Assembly: GCA_965216915.1 (NCBI GenBank)
Contig: CBDCGS010000010.1
Span: 744,001 to 808,000, forward strand
DNA from: CBDCGS01 sp965216915
GTDB taxonomy: Bacteria > Pseudomonadota > Alphaproteobacteria > UBA828
Reading direction: 5' to 3'
Length of the DNA stretch: 64,000 bases
Shown: positions 41,597 through 50,209 of the stretch, piece after piece
Layout of the letters: every line of letters begins with the position of its first letter
How positions within the stretch are numbered: position 1 is the first letter of the stretch
Made by a program: the position numbers and the translations under genes
Notes under the pieces: model-generated
The model's database searches: none
Seen by the model: the letters and a program-made list of their open reading frames with translations, nothing else
Told to the model about the DNA's origin: nothing

Positions 41597-43083
41597 GCGC
41601 ATCCGCCTCGCCGCGGCGCGGCGTCATCCTGATCGCCGATGATGACCGAGGCGTGCGCACCGTCCTCAATCACGCGATGGCGCGGGCCGGCCACGAGGTG
41701 CGGACGACGGACAGCGCAGCGGCGCTCTGGAAGATGGTCGCGGATGGCGCGGGCGATCTGCTGATCACCGACGTGGTGTTTCCGGACGGCGACGGTCTCG
41801 ATTTGCTGCCCGAGGTCAAGCGTGCCCGGCCCGAGCTGCCGGTCATCGTGACCAGCGCGCGCAACACCCTGCTGACGGCCGTGCGCGCGACCGAGCGGGG
41901 CGCCTTCGATTATTTCCCGAAGCCGTTCGATCTCGACGAGATGGTCGCAGCGGTGGAGCGCGGGTTGCAGGCGCCGGGTCACTCCAATGGGGGCAGCGAG
42001 GCCGATTCCGCGGCGGCGTCCGGCGAGGAGGCCTTGCCGCTCATCGGCGGCTCGCCGGCCATGCAGGACATCTATCGCACGCTGGCTCGACTGGTCGCGA
42101 CCGACCTCACGGTGCTGATCGTCGGCGAATCCGGCACGGGTAAGGAGCTCGTGGCTCGTGCATTGCACGATTATGGCAATCGGCGCGACGGGCCGTTCGT
42201 CGCCATCAACATGGCGGCCATTCCGCGCGAGCTCATCGAAAGCGAGCTGTTTGGCCATGAGCGCGGGGCCTTCACCGGCGCCACGGCGCGGATGGCCGGC
42301 CGCTTCGAGCAGGCGCGCCGCGGCACCCTGTTTCTCGACGAGGTGGGCGACATGCCGCTCGAGGCCCAGACGCGGCTGCTGCGGGTTCTCCAGGACGGCA
42401 CGTTCACCAGCGTCGGCGGCCGCACGCCCATGCAGGCGGACGCCAGGATCGTCGCGGCGACTCACCGCAACCTGCGGCAGCTCGTCGAACGCGGCCAGTT
42501 TCGCGAGGATCTCTACTACCGCCTGAACGTGGTGCCGTTGTCGCTGCCGCCGCTTCGAGAGCGGCGCGAGGACATTCGCGCGCTCGCAGAACATTTCCTA
42601 ACCGCGGCCCAGGCCGGCGGCGCGCCGCCGAAACGCCTGGCTGCCGACGGTTTGGCGCGCCTCAGCGGCCACGCTTGGCCCGGCAATGTGCGCGAGCTGG
42701 AAAACGTGATGCGGCGCCTCGCCGCGCTCCATCCGGATGATGTGATCTCCGCGGCCGCCGTCGACCACGCGCTCGCCGATGGGCACCCGCGGCCGGAGCC
42801 CGGCCCCGTCGACGTGGATGACCTTGGCGCGCTGGTCGAACGTCATCTCGATGCCTATTTCGCACGTTTCGGGGGCGCCATGCCGCCCGCCGGCTTGTAT
42901 GATCGGGTGATCGAGGCCATCGAGCCGCCGCTGATCGCAGCAGCGCTCGGCGCGACCCGTGGCAACCAGGTCCAGGCCGCACGGCTCCTCGGGATCAACC
43001 GCAACACGCTGCGCAAGAAGATCAACGCACTCGACGTGAACGTGAACGGCCGCTTGGGGCAGGGCAATGGTCGGGTTGGATAG
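41593..43083 (+). CDS. ntrC: Nitrogen regulation response regulator NtrC (sigma-54 activator)
   Basis: A 496-residue activator with three domains. The receiver has its phosphoacceptor Asp60 in LLITDVVFPDGDGLD and the Lys in FPKPFDLDE. The AAA+ domain has Walker A GESGTGKELVARAL, an intact sigma-54 contact loop GAFTGAT, Walker B TLFLDEVGDMPLEAQ and arginine fingers in FREDLYYRLNVVPL. The C-terminal Fis-type helix-turn-helix ends RGNQVQAARLLGINRNTLRK. It should activate sigma-54 promoters for nitrogen assimilation when phosphorylated. A 14-residue Ser/Ala/Gly linker follows the receiver. It overlaps ntrB by four bases and ntrY by 17. Confidence 0.96.
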   Translation: MSASASPRRGVILIADDDRGVRTVLNHAMARAGHEVRTTDSAAALWKMVADGAGDLLITDVVFPDGDGLDLLPEVKRARPELPVIVTSARNTLLTAVRATERGAFDYFPKPFDLDEMVAAVERGLQAPGHSNGGSEADSAAASGEEALPLIGGSPAMQDIYRTLARLVATDLTVLIVGESGTGKELVARALHDYGNRRDGPFVAINMAAIPRELIESELFGHERGAFTGATARMAGRFEQARRGTLFLDEVGDMPLEAQTRLLRVLQDGTFTSVGGRTPMQADARIVAATHRNLRQLVERGQFREDLYYRLNVVPLSLPPLRERREDIRALAEHFLTAAQAGGAPPKRLAADGLARLSGHAWPGNVRELENVMRRLAALHPDDVISAAAVDHALADGHPRPEPGPVDVDDLGALVERHLDAYFARFGGAMPPAGLYDRVIEAIEPPLIAAALGATRGNQVQAARLLGINRNTLRKKINALDVNVNGRLGQGNGRVG

Positions 43084-45325
43084 CGACATCGCCGCGGGCG
43101 CGCCGGCGCCGCAAAAGCCCCGCCTCTCCCGCCGCCTGCTCGACTGGGCGAACCGGGTTGGGCTGCCGCGACGCCTCGCGCTCGCCCTTGCGGCGGGTGC
43201 CGTCATTTCGGGCGCGCTCACCTACACGGCGCTGAGCGGCTCCGCACCCTTTGCGCCCGACGCGCGGAACGTCCTGATCCTGCTCAACATCGACCTGGTG
43301 CTGCTGCTCTTGCTCGGCGCGGTGGTGGCGTTGCGCCTCGTGCGGCTTTGGCTCGAGCGGAGGCGGGGCTCGGCGGGCTCGCGCCTCCACACGCGCATGG
43401 TGGCGCTGTTCAGCCTGGTCGCCGTGACGCCGACCATCGTGGTCGCGATCTTCTCGGCGCTGTTCCTGGATTTCGGCATGCACGCCTGGTTCAGCGACAA
43501 GGTCTCGACGGCGCTCGACCGTTCGGTCGTGGTCGCCGAAGCGTATCTCGCGGAACACCGCGCCGGCATCCGCGCCGATGCGCTCGCGATGGCGGCCGAT
43601 CTCAACCGTGAGGCGCCGCGGGTCTCGCAGAACCCCTACCGAATGAACCAGCTGGTCGACCGCCTGGCCGATCTGCGCTCGCTCACCGAGGCGATCGTGG
43701 TGCGCCGCAACGGGTTGATCCTGGCGCGCAACAGCCTGAGCTTCGCGCTCGAGTTCGAGCGCATCCCGGAGCGCGCGATGCTCGCGGCCGAGGCCGGCGA
43801 CGTGGTGATCCTGACCGACGAGAATGAGGATCGCGTGCGCGCGCTCGTGCGGCTAGACGGCTATGTCGACGCGCTGCTGCTCGTCGGTCGCTTCATCGAG
43901 AGCGAGGTGCTGGGCCACATGCAGCAGGTGCAAAGCGTGGTCGGCGAATATCAGCGTCTCGAGAACGAGCGCTCGGGCATCCAGATCACCTTCGTTCTGA
44001 TTTTCGTCGTGGTGGCGCTCCTCGTGCTGTTCGCCGCGGTCTGGGTGGGGCTCCATTTCGCAAACCAGCTCGCCCACCCGATCGGCGGGTTGATCGCCGC
44101 GGCCGAACGTGTGCGCGCGGGTGACTTGGCCACCCGGGTGAGCGAGAGCAAGCCCGCGGACGAGCTCAGCTCGCTGACGCGCTCCTTCAACCGGATGACC
44201 GGTCAACTCCAGAGCCAGCAAGAGGCGCTTCTCGAGGCCAACCAGCAGCTCGACGACCGCCGTCGCTTCACCGAGGCCGTGCTCGCCGGTGTCTCTGCCG
44301 GGGTGATCGGACTCGACGCCCGCGGGCATATCACCTTGCCCAATCCCTCGGCGCTGGCGCTGCTCGACGTGGAGGCGAGCGCCCTCATCGGGCATCCGCT
44401 CGAGGCGGCGATTCCGGAAATGGCCGATCTGCTCGCCGCGGCGCGCGCCCGCCCGCAGCGCGTCGTCGAGCGCCAGGTCGAGCTGCTGCGCAACGAGCGG
44501 CGCCGCGCGCTGCTCGTGCGCATCGTGTCCGAGCGTGCGGGCCAGGAAATCGAGGGCTTCGTGGTCACCTTCGACGACATTACGGCGCTCGTCTCCGCCC
44601 AGCGCGCGGCCGCGTGGGCCGATGTGGCCCGGCGCATCGCGCACGAAATCAAGAACCCCCTGACGCCGATCCAGCTCGCCGCTGAACGGCTCAAGCGCAA
44701 ATATCTCGGCGAGATCGATAGCGAGCCCGATATCTTTTCGGCCTGCACCGACACCATCGTGCGACAGGTGGGCGACATCCGGCAGATGGTCGACGAATTC
44801 TCCTCCTTCGCGCGCATGCCGGCGCCGGTGCTGAAATCGGTCGAGCTCGGCGCGTTGATCGAGGACGCGGTCGTGCTGCAACGTGTCGCCAACCCCGATA
44901 TCGAGTACACGATCGAAGAGCCGGGGCACCCCGTGCCGGTGTCCTGCGATCCCCGGCAGATCAGCCAATGCCTGACGAACCTGCAGAACAACGCGCGTGA
45001 GGCGATTGCCGCACGCGAAGGCGGGGGCGGCGAGGCGCTCGCGCCGGGCCGCGTCGTGGTGCGCCTGCGCCGGGATGATGGGCGCTGGCTGATCGATGTC
45101 GAGGATAATGGCCCGGGCCTCCCCAGCGAGGATCGCGACCGGCTGACCGAGCCCTATGTCACAACCCGCGCGCGGGGCACCGGGCTCGGCCTCGCGATCG
45201 TGCGAAAGATCATGGAAGACCATGGCGGTGAGCTCATTCTCGGCACCGGCGCCGATGGCGGCGCCTGCGTGTCGCTTGCCTTCGCCGCGAGCGGTGAATC
45301 GGCCCCTGACGGCGGTGCGGCCTAA
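43067..45325 (+). CDS. ntrY: Nitrogen regulation membrane sensor kinase NtrY
   Basis: A 752-residue membrane histidine kinase. Three N-terminal membrane helices lie near residues 25-45, 65-88 and 107-132 (MVALFSLVAVTPTIVVAIFS); a periplasmic region then leads to a fourth helix near 305-328 (LIFVVVALLVLFAAVWVGL). HAMP (LAHPIGGLIAAAERVRAGDL), PAS (AGVIGLDARGHITLPNPSAL), the phosphoacceptor helix (ARRIAHEIKNPLTPIQLAAE) and the ATPase domain (TRARGTGLGLAIVRKIMEDH) follow. The partner is NtrX, whose ATG shares one base with this stop (TAATG). NtrYX in alphaproteobacteria is tied to nitrogen, redox and envelope control; the stimulus here is unknown. Confidence 0.96.
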   Translation: MVGLDSDIAAGAPAPQKPRLSRRLLDWANRVGLPRRLALALAAGAVISGALTYTALSGSAPFAPDARNVLILLNIDLVLLLLLGAVVALRLVRLWLERRRGSAGSRLHTRMVALFSLVAVTPTIVVAIFSALFLDFGMHAWFSDKVSTALDRSVVVAEAYLAEHRAGIRADALAMAADLNREAPRVSQNPYRMNQLVDRLADLRSLTEAIVVRRNGLILARNSLSFALEFERIPERAMLAAEAGDVVILTDENEDRVRALVRLDGYVDALLLVGRFIESEVLGHMQQVQSVVGEYQRLENERSGIQITFVLIFVVVALLVLFAAVWVGLHFANQLAHPIGGLIAAAERVRAGDLATRVSESKPADELSSLTRSFNRMTGQLQSQQEALLEANQQLDDRRRFTEAVLAGVSAGVIGLDARGHITLPNPSALALLDVEASALIGHPLEAAIPEMADLLAAARARPQRVVERQVELLRNERRRALLVRIVSERAGQEIEGFVVTFDDITALVSAQRAAAWADVARRIAHEIKNPLTPIQLAAERLKRKYLGEIDSEPDIFSACTDTIVRQVGDIRQMVDEFSSFARMPAPVLKSVELGALIEDAVVLQRVANPDIEYTIEEPGHPVPVSCDPRQISQCLTNLQNNAREAIAAREGGGGEALAPGRVVVRLRRDDGRWLIDVEDNGPGLPSEDRDRLTEPYVTTRARGTGLGLAIVRKIMEDHGGELILGTGADGGACVSLAFAASGESAPDGGAA

Positions 45326-46752
45326 TGGCGCGCGATATCTTGATCGTCGATGACGAGGCCGATATTCGGCTCCTGATCGCCGGCATTCTCGAGGATGAGG
45401 GCTACAGCGCGCGGATCGCCGGCGACGGCGACGGTGCTCTGCAGGCGATCGAGGCCGGGCCGCCGCCGGCGCTGATCATTCTCGATATTTGGCTTCAGGA
45501 CAGCGCGCTTGACGGGATGGACCTGCTCGACCTTCTGCGCCGCCGGCACCCTGAAATTCCTGTCATCATGATCAGCGGGCACGGCACCATCGAAACCGCC
45601 GTCGCCGCGATCAAGAATGGGGCCTACGACTTCATCGAAAAGCCGTTCAAGGCGGATCGCTTGCTGGTGTTGATCGCGCGCGCGCTCGAAGCGGCCGCGC
45701 TCAAGCGCGAGAACGAGGAGCTGCGGCTCCGCGCCGGCAGCGTGCAGGAGCTGATCGGCTCGTCGGTTGGCATCGCGAGCGTGCGCGCGGCGATCGAGCG
45801 GGTCGCGCCCACCGGAAGCCGCGTGTTCATCACCGGGCCCGCAGGCTCGGGCAAGGAGGTCGTGGCGCGCCTCATCCACAGCAAATCGCGGCGCGCCTCC
45901 GGCCCCTTCGTGGTCGTCAATGCGGCGATGATGAACCCGGACCGCTTGGAAATCGAGCTGTTCGGGATCGAGACAAACCCCGCGAACCCCGACGAACCGC
46001 GCAAGATCGGCACCTTCGAACGCGCCCATGGCGGCACCCTCTTTTTCGACGAGATCGCCGACATGCCCATCGAGACACAGGGGAAGATCGTGCGGGTGTT
46101 GCAGGCGCAGACCTTCGAACGCTACGGCGGCAGTCAGCGGGTCGAAGTCGACGTGCGCGTGATCGCGGCGACGACCCGCGATCTGGCGGCCGAGATCGCC
46201 GAGGGGCGCTTTCGCGAGGATCTGTTCTATCGGCTGAATGTCGTGCCGGTGCAGGTGCCCTCGCTCAAGGAACGGCGCACCGACATCCCGGCTCTTGCGC
46301 GCTTTTTCATGGAACGCGCCGCCGAGAATGCGGGGCTCCCGTCGCGAGACATCGGCGATGACGCGATGCTTGCGCTCCAGTCGTTCGATTGGCCCGGCAA
46401 TGTGCGTCAGCTTCGCAACGTCGTCGAATGGCTCCTCATCATGGCGCCGGACAATGCGGCGGTCCCCATCGGCGCCGAGATGCTGCCCCCCGAACTCGAC
46501 GCGGGCCGCGACGCGCGCGGCCACGATGCGAACGCGCTGGACGTGATGACGCTACCGCTGCGCGACGCGCGGGAATGCTTCGAGCGCGAATATCTCACGA
46601 CCCAAATCAATCGCTTTGGCGGCAATATCTCGCGCACGGCACAGTTCGTCGGCATGGAACGCTCCGCGCTCCACCGCAAGCTCCGCGCCCTCGGCATCGG
46701 CGAGAAGGACCGCGCGCGCGACAATTCCGACGAAGCCGGGATCGCCGGCTGA
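45325..46752 (+). CDS. ntrX: Response regulator NtrX, without GAFTGA loop
   Basis: A 475-residue NtrC-family regulator. The receiver starts ILIVDDEADIRLLIAGILED with phosphoacceptor Asp in LIILDIWLQDSALDGMDLL and Lys in DFIEKPFKADR. The AAA+ domain keeps Walker A (TGPAGSGKEVVARLIHSKS) and Walker B (GTLFFDEIADMPIE), but where NtrC has GAFTGA this protein reads FGIETNPANPDEPRKIGTFE, so the sigma-54 contact loop is missing. The Fis-type helix-turn-helix ends GGNISRTAQFVGMERSALHR. This is a known NtrX trait in several alphaproteobacteria and implies control through sigma-70 promoters. It is coupled to ntrY through TAATG. Confidence 0.96.
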   Translation: MARDILIVDDEADIRLLIAGILEDEGYSARIAGDGDGALQAIEAGPPPALIILDIWLQDSALDGMDLLDLLRRRHPEIPVIMISGHGTIETAVAAIKNGAYDFIEKPFKADRLLVLIARALEAAALKRENEELRLRAGSVQELIGSSVGIASVRAAIERVAPTGSRVFITGPAGSGKEVVARLIHSKSRRASGPFVVVNAAMMNPDRLEIELFGIETNPANPDEPRKIGTFERAHGGTLFFDEIADMPIETQGKIVRVLQAQTFERYGGSQRVEVDVRVIAATTRDLAAEIAEGRFREDLFYRLNVVPVQVPSLKERRTDIPALARFFMERAAENAGLPSRDIGDDAMLALQSFDWPGNVRQLRNVVEWLLIMAPDNAAVPIGAEMLPPELDAGRDARGHDANALDVMTLPLRDARECFEREYLTTQINRFGGNISRTAQFVGMERSALHRKLRALGIGEKDRARDNSDEAGIAG

Positions 46753-46773
46753 ACCGCACGGGGAGTTAGAGGT

Positions 46774-48150
46774 TTGGAGATTATCGTTTGCGGCGCCGGT
46801 CAGGTCGGAGCGAGCATCGCGCGTCAGCTCGCGGCGGAAGCGAACGACGTCACGGTGATCGATCACGATCAGGAGATCGCGCACCGCCTGGCGGATTCGG
46901 TCGATCTGCGATGCCTTGTGGGCAATGCCTCTCATCCTGACGTGCTCGAAGGGGCGGGCGCCAAGACGGCCGACATGATCGTCGCGGTCACCCATTCCGA
47001 CGAAGTCAACATGGTGGCGTGCCAGGTGGCGCATTCGCTTTTCGACGTGCCGGAGAAGATCGCGCGCGTGCGGCATCAGAGCTATTTGAACCCGAGCTGG
47101 GCGGATTTGTTCAGCCGCGACCACATGCCGATCGACCTGATCATTTCGCCGGAGATCGAGGTCGCGCACGCGATCGAGCGCCGCCTCCAGGTGCCGGGCG
47201 CGCTCGACATGGTGCCCTTTGGTGACGGCCGCCTGCGGCTCATCGGCGTCCGCTGCGGCGAAGGCTGCCCGGTAATCAACACCCCGCTGCGCCAGCTCAC
47301 GGAGCTTTTTCCCGAGCTCAACATCGTCGTCCTCGCGATCACGCGAAATGGGCGCCTCATCGTGCCGCGTGGCGATGACCAGATGCTGGTCGGCGACGAG
47401 ATCTATTTCGTGAGCGATGCGCGCCATGTCGCGCGCTCGATGGCGGTGTTTGGGCACGAGGAATCGGAGGCCCGAAGGCTCGCGATCATCGGCGGCGGCA
47501 ATATCGGGCTGTTTCTCGCGCGCTCCCTAGAAGCCGGGCATCACGGCTTCACGATCAAGATCGTCGAGCTCGATCGCGAGCGCGCCCAGTTCCTCGCCGA
47601 GCAGCTCGGCCACACCACGGTGATCCACGGCGATGCGCTCGACGGCGAGATCCTGAGAGAGATCAATGTCGGCCTCGCGGAAGCGGTGATCGCGGTGTCG
47701 AATGACGACGAGGTGAATATCTTGGCGTCCCTGCTGGCCAAGCAGGCCGGCTGCCGAACCGCGATGTCGCTTGTGAATAACCCGAGCTACGGGCCGCTGA
47801 TGGGAAGCCTCGGCGTCGATGTCGCCGTCAGCCCGCGGGAATCGACGGTCTCGACCATCCTCCAGCGGATCCGGCGCGGGCGGATCCTCGCGGTGCACTC
47901 GATCCGCGATGGCGCGGCGGAGATCGTCGAGGCCGAGGCGCTCGAAACTTCGCCGCTGGTCGGCAAGCCGCTCAACGAAATCAAGCTGCCGAACGGCCTT
48001 TTGGTGGGCGCGATCCTGCGCGGCGATGAGGTCGTGATCCCGCGCGGGACGACGACCATCCGCCCGCGTGATCGCGTGGTCATGCTCGCCGCCTCCGGCG
48101 CGGTGCGCAAGCTCGAGCAGCTGTTCTCCGTGCGGCTCGAATATTTCTGA
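46774..48150 (+). CDS. trkA: Trk potassium uptake regulator TrkA
   Basis: A 458-residue cytosolic gating subunit with two RCK modules. The first begins MEIIVCGAGQVGASIARQLA with a NAD-binding Gly motif; the second has RLAIIGGGNIGLFLARSLEA near residue 235. Each is followed by a TrkA-C ligand domain (PVINTPLRQLTELFPELNIV; SPLVGKPLNEIKLPNGLLVG). It binds NAD(H)/ATP and controls a TrkH or TrkG channel, not encoded here. The start is an unusual TTG at 46774, supported by GGGAG-TTAGAGG upstream and the position of the Rossmann motif. Its place after ntrX is typical. Confidence 0.95.
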   Translation: MEIIVCGAGQVGASIARQLAAEANDVTVIDHDQEIAHRLADSVDLRCLVGNASHPDVLEGAGAKTADMIVAVTHSDEVNMVACQVAHSLFDVPEKIARVRHQSYLNPSWADLFSRDHMPIDLIISPEIEVAHAIERRLQVPGALDMVPFGDGRLRLIGVRCGEGCPVINTPLRQLTELFPELNIVVLAITRNGRLIVPRGDDQMLVGDEIYFVSDARHVARSMAVFGHEESEARRLAIIGGGNIGLFLARSLEAGHHGFTIKIVELDRERAQFLAEQLGHTTVIHGDALDGEILREINVGLAEAVIAVSNDDEVNILASLLAKQAGCRTAMSLVNNPSYGPLMGSLGVDVAVSPRESTVSTILQRIRRGRILAVHSIRDGAAEIVEAEALETSPLVGKPLNEIKLPNGLLVGAILRGDEVVIPRGTTTIRPRDRVVMLAASGAVRKLEQLFSVRLEYF

Positions 48151-48165
48151 GCGGAGCGGGCGTCG

Positions 48166-49029
48166 GTGTCGCGGATCGCCTATGTGAACGGGCGCTATGT
48201 GCGCCACGCAGACGCGCGCGTCCATATCGAGGACCGCGGCTATCAGTTCGCCGACGGCGTGTATGAAGTGACGGCGCTACGCCGCGGTCGCGTGATCGAC
48301 GAGGAACCGCACCTAGAGCGCCTCGAGCGCTCGCTCGACGCGCTCGCCATTCCGATGCCGATGGCGCGGCATGCGTTGCGGCTGGTCGGGCGCGAGGTGA
48401 TCCGGCGAAACCGGGTCACGGACGGCATCCTCTATACGCAAGCCACCCGTGGCGTCGCCGCGCGCGACCATCCGTTTCCCGCGATCAGCCGGACCGCGCT
48501 TGTCATGACCGCGCGGCCCATGGCGTGGCCGGACAATGCCGTCGGCGACCCGGGTGTCGGCGTGATGAGCCTGCCTGACCAGCGCTGGGCCCGCTGCGAC
48601 ATCAAATCCGTCTCGCTGCTGCCCAATGTGCTGGCCAAGCAGCAGGCGCGCGCGGGCGGAGCGCACGAGGCTTGGTTGGTTGATGGCGACGGCATGGTGA
48701 CCGAAGGGGCCTCCACCAACGCCTGGATCGTCGACGGAACCGGACGTGTGATCACGCGCGGACGCGGGCCCGAGATTTTGGGCGGAATCACGCGCGCGCG
48801 GATCATCACGCTGGCCAAGGCGGCGGGCATCGATGTCGTTGAGCGTGCGTTTGGGATCGAGGAGGCACGCGCCGGCGCGGAAGCATTCCTGAGCAGCACG
48901 ACGTCGCTCGTGCGCGCGGTCGTGCACATCGACGGCATGCCCATCGGCGCAGGTGTGCCGGGCCCCGTGACCCTTCGCCTGCGTCAGCTCTATCTCGATT
49001 ATTGCGCCAACCCGGACGGCGAGCGATGA
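48166..49029 (+). CDS. dat: D-amino-acid (D-alanine) aminotransferase, class IV copy 3
   Basis: A 287-residue fold-type IV PLP aminotransferase starting with GTG. It opens SRIAYVNGRYVRHADARVHI and EDRGYQFADGVYEVTALRRG; the PLP lysine is in RCDIKSVSLLPNVLAKQQAR, then GMVTEGASTNAWIVDG and FLSSTTSLVRAVVHIDG. These motifs fit D-alanine aminotransferase (Dat) better than branched-chain enzymes and differ from the other three class IV copies here. It makes or degrades D-amino acids such as D-alanine and D-glutamate for the cell wall. dat between trkA and hfq is seen in Rhodospirillales. Its stop overlaps the next gene by four bases. Confidence 0.92.
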   Translation: MSRIAYVNGRYVRHADARVHIEDRGYQFADGVYEVTALRRGRVIDEEPHLERLERSLDALAIPMPMARHALRLVGREVIRRNRVTDGILYTQATRGVAARDHPFPAISRTALVMTARPMAWPDNAVGDPGVGVMSLPDQRWARCDIKSVSLLPNVLAKQQARAGGAHEAWLVDGDGMVTEGASTNAWIVDGTGRVITRGRGPEILGGITRARIITLAKAAGIDVVERAFGIEEARAGAEAFLSSTTSLVRAVVHIDGMPIGAGVPGPVTLRLRQLYLDYCANPDGER

Positions 49030-49682
49030 ACGCCCCGCGTGCGGTCCTCTTTGACTGGGACAACACGTTGATCGAGAGCTGGGGCATCATCCACCATGCG
49101 CTGCGTGAAACATTTCTCGCGCTCGATCTCGAGCCGTGGAGCCTGGAGCAAACGAAGGCCTGGGTGCGTCGCTCGATGCGGGACTCGTTTCCGGAGCTGT
49201 TCGGCGCGCGGGCGGCGCGGGCCGAGGCATTGTTCTACGAGCACTACCGGCATGCCCATATCGCGCGGCTCCGGCCCATGGCGGAGGCGGAGGCCACGCT
49301 CGCGCGCCTCGCGGATACCGATGTCGTGGTCGGCGTGGTGAGCAGCAAGCTCGGCACGCTCGTCCGCAAGGAGGCGACAGCGCTTGGATGGGAGCGCTTT
49401 TTCAGCCGCATCGTGGGCGCCGAGGATGCGAGCGCCGACAAGCCAGCGCCGGCGGCCGTCGCGCTCGCGCTGGAGGGCAGCGGTGTCGAAGCCAGTGCGG
49501 ATGTGTGGTACGTTGGTGATACGGGCATTGACGTGGTCTGTGCGCGCAATGCCGGTTGTGTCGCCGTGGTGATCGGCTCGGATCCGCCGCGTGACGGAAA
49601 CAGGCTGGTGGAAGCCGATCATCAGGTCGATAATCTTATGGGCTTCCAGGACTGTCTCAGGCGCCATGGAATGCCCATATAG
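49026..49682 (+). CDS. HAD-family hydrolase (phosphoglycolate phosphatase-like)
   Basis: A 218-residue haloacid-dehalogenase phosphatase. Motif I is AVLFDWDNTLIES with the nucleophilic Asp and general-acid Asp; motif II is VGVVSSKLGTLVRKEA; motif III/IV are FFSRIVGAEDASADKPAP and DVWYVGDTGIDVVCARNAGC. A helical cap domain lies between motifs I and II (residues about 20-85). The substrate is a small phosphorylated compound that cannot be named. The ATG overlaps the dat stop by four bases (ATGA), so it is coupled to dat. In many relatives hfq follows dat directly, so this gene is an addition to the usual order. Confidence 0.9.
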   Translation: MNAPRAVLFDWDNTLIESWGIIHHALRETFLALDLEPWSLEQTKAWVRRSMRDSFPELFGARAARAEALFYEHYRHAHIARLRPMAEAEATLARLADTDVVVGVVSSKLGTLVRKEATALGWERFFSRIVGAEDASADKPAPAAVALALEGSGVEASADVWYVGDTGIDVVCARNAGCVAVVIGSDPPRDGNRLVEADHQVDNLMGFQDCLRRHGMPI

Positions 49683-49809
49683 TGACTGTTGAGCGCGGCC
49701 TATCTCCGAAGGGCGGGATTCGCGTGAGCGAGTTGGCGGTGGGTCGCGGAGCGAACGTGCAGGCCATGCTGGCCATGCCCCGGATAACCACAGATAAGAG
49801 CGGGGGAAA

Positions 49810-50061
49810 ATGTCGAGCGACAGGTCCCATAATCTCCAGGACGTATTTCTCAACCACGTCCGCAAGGGAAAGCATCCGGTCACAATCTTTCTCGTGAACG
49901 GCGTGAAACTGCAGGGCGTCATCACGTGGTTCGATAATTTTTGCGTGCTGCTGCGGCGAGATAACCACTCGCAGCTGGTCTATAAGCACGCGATCTCCAC
50001 GGTGATGCCTGCTCAACCGATACAGCTGTTCGACCCTGGGAAAGAAACCGAAGACGCCTGA
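49810..50061 (+). CDS. hfq: RNA-binding protein Hfq
   Basis: An 83-residue Sm-like hexameric RNA chaperone that pairs small RNAs with messages. The Sm1 motif is HPVTIFLVNGVKLQGVITWF and the Sm2 motif QLVYKHAISTVMPAQP, including the conserved YKHA. The N-terminus NLQDVFLNHVRKGK is typical, and the C-terminal tail is short (FDPGKETEDA), as in many alphaproteobacteria. GCGGGGG lies four bases before the ATG. hflX follows with its coding-like region beginning inside or directly after the hfq 3' end. Confidence 0.97.
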   Translation: MSSDRSHNLQDVFLNHVRKGKHPVTIFLVNGVKLQGVITWFDNFCVLLRRDNHSQLVYKHAISTVMPAQPIQLFDPGKETEDA

Positions 50062-50209
50062 CGCGGCCGACGAGCGCGCCGCGCGTTGGTCGGCCGCGGT
50101 CATTCATCCGGTCGCGGGCGATGACGGCCGCGGCGCGGACAGCGAACGCGCGCCTGACGACCGCCTGACCGAGGCGGTCAGTCTGGCGAGCGCGATTGCG
50201 CTCGATGTC

